Origin: JAVVEH01 sp032251435
GTDB lineage: Bacteria; Verrucomicrobiota; Lentisphaeria; Oligosphaerales; MVZH01
DNA length: 64,000 nt
Assembly: GCA_032251435.1 (NCBI GenBank)
Contig: JAVVEH010000018.1
Location: 1 to 64,000 of the forward strand
Direction of reading: 5' to 3'
This document shows, one piece after another, positions 8,239 to 16,296 of the stretch; the stretch's first letter is position 1, and each line of letters begins with the position of its first letter. The notes under the pieces are model-generated. The model saw only the letters and a program-made list of their open reading frames with translations, did no database searches and was not told the DNA's origin. Both the position numbers and the translations under genes were made by a program.

Positions 8239-11200
8239 ATGAGATTATTCGCCCAACGTAAACAGGAAAGAGTGGACCGGCGCCTGGCCTTGAGCGGGAT
8301 CCCGGTGCTGAACGCCGGGGTCGCTGTCGAGAGCCTTGACAACGGGGGGGCGCGGGTTAGCATGACGGTCCGCCGCGGCCGCGGATTCTTTGAAAGATTA
8401 CGCCCGGTTGAGATGACACGCAGCTATGAGCTGGACGAATTCGGTCGTTTTGTGCTTGAAATGGTCGATGGCGAGAGGTCCGTTCTGGATGTCGTCGACG
8501 CGTTTGAGAAACGGTTTCCCATGTCCCGGCGGGAAGTGGAATTGGCCGTGGTGGCTTTTTTCAAGATGCTGATGCAACGCAATGTGCTGGCCGTCGCGGT
8601 GGCGAAACATCAGTCAGGTGCCGCCAAAGCGGTGGTCGCGGTTTTGGTTGTTTCCTCGCTGGCCATGGGATCTCAGTCGGCGCGGGCCCGGGAAACGGCC
8701 GCGCCGGCGGCGTCACCGGCCGCCGCGGCCGCCGGCATTCATGCTCTGGCCCGGATTGGCGGCGTGAATTTTCCTGGAAGCGACGGCAACCTCAGGTTGG
8801 AAAAGCACGTGGCCGACACGTTCAAAGCCGCGGCCGCCCGGTTTGAGGAGCGCGGATTTGAAACGGGCGACATTGTTTTCAAGGCCCCGGTTTTTGAGCC
8901 CGGCACGTTGACGCTTGACTGCGGTGAGTATGGCCGTTTCACGCTCGACGCCATGCACCCCACGTTGATGCGGCCCGGAAATTTCAAGCGAAGAGAATTC
9001 AACACGCGGCTGGTTTATCTTGGCCATGGCGGTGTCGAGGGTTTGAAGCTGGCGGAGGGGATATCTCTTGATGGCGCGGTGGCTGTCATGGAATACGACA
9101 GCGGCGACGCCTGGCTCGATGTGCTGAGGTTTGGCGTCGCGGGGGTTGTTTTTGTCGGGAGTGACTCCTATTCGCACAATCAGGCGGTGTCGAAGGTGTT
9201 CAACAGTGAAGTTTCCATCCCCCGTTTTTTCATTGATGGTGAGCGGGGCGGAACATTACGGGCGGTCTGCCGGCGAAACCGTGAAATCGCCGCTCAGGCT
9301 TTTGCCAAACCATCACGCTGGTCCAGTGGCGGCCTGCGGGATGTGTGGTTGATGATTCCCGGCACTGACGAGACACTGGCTGAACGGGTGATCGTGTTCA
9401 CCGCGGCGTTGGACGCCAATTCCGTGGTGCCGGCCCGGGCGACGGGCGCGCAACGACTGATAAACCTTCACCTGCTGTTGACATTGCTCGAAGATTTTCA
9501 GCAAAATCCTCCCCGCCATTCGGTCATGCTGGTGGCGGTCAATGGCCATACGCAACGATACGCGGGTGAACGCATGCTGGCTTGGCATCTGCTGGCCGAG
9601 GAAGCCCGCGTGGAGGGGCATCGCGACAGAATCGCCGGGGAAATGCGCACGGCCCGGCTGTTTAAAACGGAATACGAGAAGTTAAAGCTCCAGCCCGTCG
9701 CTGAGGATGACAAACAGGATCTGCATATCCTGATGGAGATCTTGCGGGTGTTGGACCGTTGGCAGCAGGCGGCGCGCGAAAAGGAGCACAAAAAAGCTCT
9801 GGATGCTGGAATTGAAGAATTGGCGAAGAACCAGTCGGCGGGCGACGACACAGCGCCTTTGGCGGAAGACGGCCGCCGCGGCCACGGAGATCTGGCGGAG
9901 GTGACATTATCACTGCCGGTGCTTGACAAAGTGCTTGATTTGGACGCCTTTGATGAGGCGGCGCTTCGGGACGCCGTGAAACAGGCCGAAAAAGATGTGC
10001 TGGACGGATATGACGCGTTTTTCGCCAAGCGGGGCCGCGACCCCAAAGAACTGGCGGCGGAGAAAGAAGAGGATATGAGGCTTTTCCAAACGTTGAAGAG
10101 CATGCCGTATGAGCCGCTGATAAATAAGGTCAACCGAGTCAAACACGTTTTTGATGATGAAAAACTGTTTGAAGAGTGGCGATCCAAACTGGATGAGAGT
10201 ACCGGGCGGCGAATTTATGTCAAATCACAGCTTCAGGACCATTTCAAAGGTGAAGTCAACAAAACCACCATGGAGATCATGGCCACGGCTGCGCGGGAAA
10301 ACACGGCTTTTTCTGACGAGGAGAAACGGGCCGCCGAATTGACCCGGCTGCAAAACCTGCGCGACACCCTGCGCCAGATTCTGGTATTGTTCAACAAGCT
10401 GGATATCGGGGTCGGCCGTTCACGGACATATTACCGGCAGATTGCCGTGAATGACGAGCTGCGCGTGACACTTCTGGCCGCGACAAACAAATTTGTCAGC
10501 AAATTTTCAGCATGGATGGACGATCACGAGGAAGCGCTCAGAGCGGATGCCGGCAATGGCAGGATCCGGGAGGTCCTCGGCAGTCGGCAGGTGGCCCTTG
10601 TCACGGCCTTAGAACTTGACCCGTATGGTGACCGGGCCGGTTTCAGTTGGCAGGCTCTGGAGACGACCGGCGACGGCTTCCGTGATTTCGGATCCGCTTT
10701 GGTTGACATCGCGCGGTCGATTGAAACGGCTGACGCGCCGTTTCGCTACGTGGACACCGTAAGCGCGGCGACCGACAAACCGCCCGCTTATTTTTTCAGC
10801 CTTCCCGAATCGGCGGTATTTTATTATCAGGGTGCTCAATCAACCCCGGCGGTCGCTTTGAAATCGGCCTTTTGTGATGCCGGGGCGTTATTCGGCCCGG
10901 CCGACACCGTGGACAAACTTGACGCTGAGCGGATCCATGCCATACACGATTGGACCCGGCGTTTCATCGCCGGGATTGTCAATCACGAGAGCGTTGTGTC
11001 ATCCTCGGTGCTCAAGCCGGTTGTCAGAACGAGAAAAAACATCAAGTACTTTTCCTGGTCGACACTGGTCCGGACTTTCGGGATGGAGGAATTCACCGGC
11101 AAGCCGATTCCCACCAAGGAAATACCCGGCAGTATTGTGACAATATATGACCAGAACTGGTCCACTTTCGGACCTGGCGCGATTGTCGGTGGCGATGTGG

Positions 11201-14100
11201 TGAACACATTGATGGGGATAACCGACGACACCGGAACCGTGAGTTTCCACGGTCTTGCCGAAAGACACCGCCTGGCCCCCTTGGCGTATCAGATGGATAC
11301 CGGCTTCACGGATATCTTTTATGCCTTGGACAAGGGGCGGGTGCAATCTTCGAAGCAAATCAACAGTAACATGCAACGAACCGTCCAGTCAACATTGCCC
11401 ATGTTTGAATGCCGCGAATTTGTTATTTACGACAGGCAAGATCCGTCTTTGATTTCCGCCGCCGGTATTGATGTGGGAAAATATTGGCCGAAAGTCGCCG
11501 AGGGACAATCTGATCCGGTAAAATACGGCGTGCATGGAGCAGCGTGTCTGTCTCCGGCGCTTTCGCATACCGCCTGGGGCCCCGTGGGCATTTACCTGGA
11601 GCAACCGCGGGTGGGGGCGAAAGCCAAGTCGCTCATGGTGATCACGGACCAGAAACGGTGTGTGTTGGGGGCCGAAGACGAGCATCCCCAAGGGGTCGGA
11701 TTTTCCAATCAGGAAGATCTTGGGCCGGATTTTTTCCAGAACGCGGCCGAGGACATGGCCGTGTTAAACCGCTGGCGGAATAGCGAAATGAAAGGAGTTG
11801 TCAATCAACTGCTTGACGAATTTCAAAGCCGCGGGGAACAGTTCAACGCTACCGCCCGGGAAAGCCAGGAGAAGAATGACCATCTGGCTTATTTGCGCAA
11901 TAACTATGAGGGTTTGGGCAACGGCGTCAAGGCGTATGCCGAAATTCAGAAGATGAATAAGGACATGTTGCAATCCATCGTGGTTTACATGGCCCTGATG
12001 ATACCTTTTTGCTTCTTTCTTCAGAAGCTGCTGTTCGCCTTTAAGAAAATGGAACACGAACTAGCTGGTTTCGCAGTGATGTTTGTGACTATGTTCGTGG
12101 TGTTCCGCCTGATTCATCCCGCGTTCCGCCTGGCCATGAATCCGGAGGCCATTTTCATCGCGTTTGTGCTTGGAGCGATCGGTTGCTTCACAACCGGGGT
12201 GCTGCGGGCGCGTTTTCACGGTGAAATGCTGATCCTGTTGCGCGGCATCGGCGGCATTGGTGAACAGGCGCGGTATGGCACGGTCGGACAGACCGCGACG
12301 ATTATCGGGGTGCAGAACATGCGCCGCCGCCGCGTCCGGACCAGTCTCACCTGCGCCACGATCGTGTTGGTGGTCTTCACCATGCTGGCCTTTTCCAGTG
12401 TGTCACGCAAGGCCAAACCGACGTTGATTAGTAAATCCGAGGGGGCTCCTTATACCGGCTTCTTCTATCACTGGCCCGCCGGTCTGCCCATGGACGAGGG
12501 CAGTTGCCGGGTGATTAAGACACTGATGTCGGGGAAGGCGGATGTCCGCGTCCGCCGCGCCATGACGCGGGAGTCCGGGTGGCTTATGGAACGGCTGGGG
12601 GAAACAGACAGGCATATTGATATCACCGCTATCAGCGGACTACCGGCCAATGACATGGCTCTGCGCGATTCCCTGGCGCTGGTCAGTGGCCGGATGTTCT
12701 CCTCCGACGCGGCCGAGGAAGTGCTGCTGACCGTCTCCGCCGCCGAAGCTCTGGGGGTGGACGACGCGGAGGTGGGGACGGTCAAGGTCCGTCTCATGGG
12801 ACGTGAACTGACTGTCCGCGGCCTGCTCAATGATCAGCGTTACCGCGTGGCCCGGGACCTGAATCCAAACCTTCCGCTGATTCCCCTTGGGCCCGCGCCC
12901 CGCCAACGGGACAACGCGCCCAAGGAGGAAGGCACGCTCGAGATGCGGGCGGTTGATATCGAAGCCCGGATGCTTGATACCGCCACACTGGCTATCGTGC
13001 CCGTTGATCTGGCGAAAGAATTCGGCGCCCAGCCATGCGCCGTGTCGATTATTTTCCCCGGCGGGTTGGCGGAAGACGAGCTTGGCGATGAGATCCGCTC
13101 GCTGCTGGATGTCACTCAAGCGCGCTTCTATGTCGGCAGCAAGTCGCCTTTCAAATTAACCCGCGAATCAGCGTCACCGGTTAAATCGGGGGTTTACTAT
13201 GTCGGCAGCAGCTATCGCACGGCCATTGGCGGTCTAGCCAAGCTGATCATTCCGCTGATCATCGCCGGCTCGATTATTCTCAATACCATGCTGGGCACCG
13301 TCTATGAGCGCAAATCAGAAATCGCCGTCTATAACGCCATTGGGTTGAATCCGACCCACATTTTTATGTTTTTTCTGGCGGAGGCGTTGGTTTACAGCTT
13401 TCTCGGGGCGGTGGGCGGTTATTTGATTGGTCAGGTGCTCACTGTGGGGATTAAAAGCCTGGGATGGGTGGAGGGGTTGAATATTAATTTCTCCTCGCTG
13501 ATTGTGGTCTACGCCATTTTATTCACGATGCTTCTGGTCCTGCTGTCGACCATTTATCCCGGCCTTGTGGCGACCCGGATCGCGGTGCCTTCGGGCAAAC
13601 GGAAATGGTCGATGCCACCGAATGATGGCGACACAATGCATGTGGTTTTTCCCTTTATCTACCGTCCCCGCCTGGCTTACGGTGTCATGCAGTATCTCCA
13701 CAGTTTTTTTGAACCGCTCTCAGAGCAATCCTCCGGTGATATTATCGCCCAATTCGATGGCGCGGCTGAAAGCCGTGACGGGCAGGGGCGTTTTGTTTTG
13801 ACGCTGAAATACCATATCGCGCTGGCGCCTTATGATCTCGGGGTCACGCAGCATGTTGTTTTTAAAGCCACCTACGATGACGTGGTGAAGAGTTACCGGT
13901 TGCATATGGATGTCATCCGTGACACCGGCCGCGACACCAACTGGGTCACGACAAACAAGCCCTTTTTGGAACGGATGCGTAAATATCTGATTCGGTGGCG
14001 CAATATCGATCCGACACGGCACAACTGGTATGTGAGCCATGCCGGGGAACTGTTTCAGAGCGATCTTAAGAATTTACCCGCGGATGGCTTGCCTGAATGA
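8239..14100 (+). CDS. Giant PqqD / PA / M28-like / coiled-coil / FtsX fusion protein
   Basis: A 1953-residue protein. Residues about 55-120 resemble a PqqD winged-helix fold ('SYELDEFGRFVLEMVDGERS'). A hydrophobic segment follows (about 129-150). Residues about 188-340 look like a protease-associated domain ('FGVAGVVFVGSD'). About 366-453 resemble an M28 peptidase core, but the usual metal-binding His-Asp start is replaced by 'TAALDANS', so catalysis is doubtful. About 455-800 are charged and helical, likely coiled coil. About 900-1200 are mixed extracytoplasmic sequence. Helices fall at about 1243-1268, 1275-1297, 1305-1323 and 1366-1388. A MacB-like extracytoplasmic stretch leads to the FtsX domain (about 1665-1778, with 'YERKSEIAVYNAIGLNP') and a 170-residue soluble tail. 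Architecture is seen; the function, perhaps peptide or lipoprotein handling, is inferred. Confidence 0.75.
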   Translation: MRLFAQRKQERVDRRLALSGIPVLNAGVAVESLDNGGARVSMTVRRGRGFFERLRPVEMTRSYELDEFGRFVLEMVDGERSVLDVVDAFEKRFPMSRREVELAVVAFFKMLMQRNVLAVAVAKHQSGAAKAVVAVLVVSSLAMGSQSARARETAAPAASPAAAAAGIHALARIGGVNFPGSDGNLRLEKHVADTFKAAAARFEERGFETGDIVFKAPVFEPGTLTLDCGEYGRFTLDAMHPTLMRPGNFKRREFNTRLVYLGHGGVEGLKLAEGISLDGAVAVMEYDSGDAWLDVLRFGVAGVVFVGSDSYSHNQAVSKVFNSEVSIPRFFIDGERGGTLRAVCRRNREIAAQAFAKPSRWSSGGLRDVWLMIPGTDETLAERVIVFTAALDANSVVPARATGAQRLINLHLLLTLLEDFQQNPPRHSVMLVAVNGHTQRYAGERMLAWHLLAEEARVEGHRDRIAGEMRTARLFKTEYEKLKLQPVAEDDKQDLHILMEILRVLDRWQQAAREKEHKKALDAGIEELAKNQSAGDDTAPLAEDGRRGHGDLAEVTLSLPVLDKVLDLDAFDEAALRDAVKQAEKDVLDGYDAFFAKRGRDPKELAAEKEEDMRLFQTLKSMPYEPLINKVNRVKHVFDDEKLFEEWRSKLDESTGRRIYVKSQLQDHFKGEVNKTTMEIMATAARENTAFSDEEKRAAELTRLQNLRDTLRQILVLFNKLDIGVGRSRTYYRQIAVNDELRVTLLAATNKFVSKFSAWMDDHEEALRADAGNGRIREVLGSRQVALVTALELDPYGDRAGFSWQALETTGDGFRDFGSALVDIARSIETADAPFRYVDTVSAATDKPPAYFFSLPESAVFYYQGAQSTPAVALKSAFCDAGALFGPADTVDKLDAERIHAIHDWTRRFIAGIVNHESVVSSSVLKPVVRTRKNIKYFSWSTLVRTFGMEEFTGKPIPTKEIPGSIVTIYDQNWSTFGPGAIVGGDVVNTLMGITDDTGTVSFHGLAERHRLAPLAYQMDTGFTDIFYALDKGRVQSSKQINSNMQRTVQSTLPMFECREFVIYDRQDPSLISAAGIDVGKYWPKVAEGQSDPVKYGVHGAACLSPALSHTAWGPVGIYLEQPRVGAKAKSLMVITDQKRCVLGAEDEHPQGVGFSNQEDLGPDFFQNAAEDMAVLNRWRNSEMKGVVNQLLDEFQSRGEQFNATARESQEKNDHLAYLRNNYEGLGNGVKAYAEIQKMNKDMLQSIVVYMALMIPFCFFLQKLLFAFKKMEHELAGFAVMFVTMFVVFRLIHPAFRLAMNPEAIFIAFVLGAIGCFTTGVLRARFHGEMLILLRGIGGIGEQARYGTVGQTATIIGVQNMRRRRVRTSLTCATIVLVVFTMLAFSSVSRKAKPTLISKSEGAPYTGFFYHWPAGLPMDEGSCRVIKTLMSGKADVRVRRAMTRESGWLMERLGETDRHIDITAISGLPANDMALRDSLALVSGRMFSSDAAEEVLLTVSAAEALGVDDAEVGTVKVRLMGRELTVRGLLNDQRYRVARDLNPNLPLIPLGPAPRQRDNAPKEEGTLEMRAVDIEARMLDTATLAIVPVDLAKEFGAQPCAVSIIFPGGLAEDELGDEIRSLLDVTQARFYVGSKSPFKLTRESASPVKSGVYYVGSSYRTAIGGLAKLIIPLIIAGSIILNTMLGTVYERKSEIAVYNAIGLNPTHIFMFFLAEALVYSFLGAVGGYLIGQVLTVGIKSLGWVEGLNINFSSLIVVYAILFTMLLVLLSTIYPGLVATRIAVPSGKRKWSMPPNDGDTMHVVFPFIYRPRLAYGVMQYLHSFFEPLSEQSSGDIIAQFDGAAESRDGQGRFVLTLKYHIALAPYDLGVTQHVVFKATYDDVVKSYRLHMDVIRDTGRDTNWVTTNKPFLERMRKYLIRWRNIDPTRHNWYVSHAGELFQSDLKNLPADGLPE

Positions 14101-14157
14101 ATACGGAGCTCATCCCGGTTTGGCAGTCAGAGATACAGGAATTAACGGCGAAACGCT

Positions 14158-16197
14158 ATGTCATTCATTGATGATAAAGAGTTAAAAGAGTATCGCGATG
14201 TGATGAAACCGCCGGACGCGGCGGGCTTCGAGGACGGCTTTAACTGGAAAGCGGTCGCCGGAGCGATGTTCCTCGGTTTCATTGTCAATCCCGCCACTGA
14301 CTATCTGAGTCTGGTGATCGGGAATGACGCCAATATCGGCGGCGCCATGAAGTGGGTTATTGTGATTTTCTTCGCGGAAATCGCCAAACGCTCATTCACC
14401 ACGCTCAAAACGCAGGAACTGTATGTCCTGCACTATATGGTCGGGGCGGCGCTGGCCGATCCGTTCAGCGGCTATTTATTCAAGCAGTTCATGGCTCAGT
14501 CGGAGTACGTGATGGGCCTGGGGCTTGAACTGCCCACATGGGCGTTTCCGGACGCGGCGGCCATCCAGGCCGCCGGCCGCACCCTGTTCGCCAAGGCCTG
14601 GCTGCCCGTCATCGGCATCACCATTTTCGGCTCGATCGTCAGCCGCGTGGATAATTATGGTCTAGGCTATATTCTCTATCGCCTGGCCAGTGATGTGGAG
14701 AAACTTCCCTTTCCGTTCGCCCCCATGCGGGCCGCCGGTATTGTCGCTTTGGCCGAGGGAAACAATGATGAAAAAAGCTGGCGGCAGCGTTGTTTCGCCA
14801 TTGGCGGCATGATGGGGATTGTCTGGGGGGTGATCTTTATCTGCGTGCCGATGGTCACCCAGGTGTTGCTGCCCCAACGCATCGAGCTGATCCCCTTGGT
14901 GTTTATCGATTTCACCCCTCAAGTCGGCAAGATCCTGCCAGCGGTCCCGTTTAACCTGGTGTTGAATTTCGGCGCCTTCCTGTCAGGTATGATCGTGCCT
15001 TGGTGGGGTGTTGTCGGCAGTTTTGTCGGGCTGATCATCACTTGGATCGCCAACCCGGTTTTGCAGCGCGCCGGTGTTCTGTCCACGTGGGAGCCGGAGA
15101 TGTCATTTATCGACACAGTGTTTGTCAATAATATCGACTTCTATCTGTCGTTCGGCATCGGCTTGACTCTGGCCGTGACATTCAGCAAACTGGTCATTTC
15201 GGCATCCATGACGCTGAAGAAGCACGTGATGAAGCTTGGCGGAAGTAAAAAGCGGGACTCCGCGGCCGCCGAAAAGGAATTAAATCACAGCGAGAGCATG
15301 TGGCAGGGAATCCGGGACGGCTGGAAAATTCTCATCACCAATAATAAAGCCCGCGGGGATTTTTCAATTTTTGGCGCCATAGCCATTTATCTGGGCTCAA
15401 CGTTTTCCTGGATTCTTCTGGGATATGCGCTTATCGGTCCCCGGTATCCCTGGATGATCATGCTCTTTTACGCAGTGGTCTACACGCCCTTGATTTCGTA
15501 TGCCACCGCCAAGCTGGAAGGTGTTTGCGGCCAGGCGGTCAACATTCCCTATCTCAGAGAGTTGACCATTTTGCTGACCGGATACAAGGGGGCTAAAATT
15601 TGGTTCGCCCCAATGCCGATTCAGAACCTGGGGGCTGAAACAGTTGGGTTCCGTGTTCTTGAATTGACCGGGACCAAGATCATCAGCCAGGTTAAAACCA
15701 TTCTTCTCACGTTGCCGATTGTCATTGTCGCGTCGTTTATGACCTCTGAGATCTTATGGCGGATGGCGCCGATTCCGTCAGCGGCCTACCCATGGACCGA
15801 GCGCATGTGGGAACTCGACCTGCGCAATCGCTGCCTGATGCTCACCTCCACCGTTGAGGGCGGTTCCCAGTTCCTGGAGGCGTTGCATTTCGAATACGCC
15901 GGCTGGGGCTTGCTCGCCGGGACGACGATGTTCTCGGTGTTGTCGGTGCTGGGCCTGCCCGTGATGCTGGTGTTCGGAGCGGTGTGGGGGCTGGGCCAAA
16001 GCAACCCGGGGGCTCTCTTCTGCACCATGGCGGGCGCCTGCACGGCGAAATTCTACTTTAAACGAAAATACAAAGACATGTGGCTGAAGTATATGATGGT
16101 TGTGATGGCCGGCTTTGGCTGCGGCATGGGCGTGACCTCGATGATCGCCATGTCGTTCAATGTGATTTCACGAATGATTAAACCGACGTTGTGGTAG
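14158..16197 (+). CDS. OPT-like polytopic transporter
   Basis: A 679-residue integral membrane protein with roughly 14 hydrophobic helices. Examples are around 'WVIVIFFAEIAKRSF', 'WLPVIGITIFGSIVSRVDN', 'FGAFLSGMIVPWWGVVGSF' and the C-terminal 'WGLLAGTTMFSVLSVLGLP'. The helix pattern and the conserved 'PFPFAPMRAAGIVALAE' region are reminiscent of oligopeptide-transporter (OPT) superfamily relatives annotated as peptide transporters in planctomycetes. That assignment rests on pattern memory and needs a profile search. It lies 57 bp after the giant fusion gene and 99 bp before another polytopic protein, in one direction, so the three are probably co-expressed. A role in moving peptides or siderophore-like compounds is inferred. 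Confidence 0.6.
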   Translation: MSFIDDKELKEYRDVMKPPDAAGFEDGFNWKAVAGAMFLGFIVNPATDYLSLVIGNDANIGGAMKWVIVIFFAEIAKRSFTTLKTQELYVLHYMVGAALADPFSGYLFKQFMAQSEYVMGLGLELPTWAFPDAAAIQAAGRTLFAKAWLPVIGITIFGSIVSRVDNYGLGYILYRLASDVEKLPFPFAPMRAAGIVALAEGNNDEKSWRQRCFAIGGMMGIVWGVIFICVPMVTQVLLPQRIELIPLVFIDFTPQVGKILPAVPFNLVLNFGAFLSGMIVPWWGVVGSFVGLIITWIANPVLQRAGVLSTWEPEMSFIDTVFVNNIDFYLSFGIGLTLAVTFSKLVISASMTLKKHVMKLGGSKKRDSAAAEKELNHSESMWQGIRDGWKILITNNKARGDFSIFGAIAIYLGSTFSWILLGYALIGPRYPWMIMLFYAVVYTPLISYATAKLEGVCGQAVNIPYLRELTILLTGYKGAKIWFAPMPIQNLGAETVGFRVLELTGTKIISQVKTILLTLPIVIVASFMTSEILWRMAPIPSAAYPWTERMWELDLRNRCLMLTSTVEGGSQFLEALHFEYAGWGLLAGTTMFSVLSVLGLPVMLVFGAVWGLGQSNPGALFCTMAGACTAKFYFKRKYKDMWLKYMMVVMAGFGCGMGVTSMIAMSFNVISRMIKPTLW

Positions 16198-16296
16198 GGC
16201 GCCCCGACACGATGGCTAAACCATTTTTTATTCAACGCGATCTTCACGAGAAGGCAACCGGGAAAGGTCGCCGTCGCCTTCCAAGGGTTATTTCAC

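Noticed and set aside
8239..14100. Two genes wrongly joined
   Set aside because: The frame is open without stop for 5.8 kb with steady codon style, and the signal- and helix-bearing parts follow a sensible topology; still, read support should be checked.
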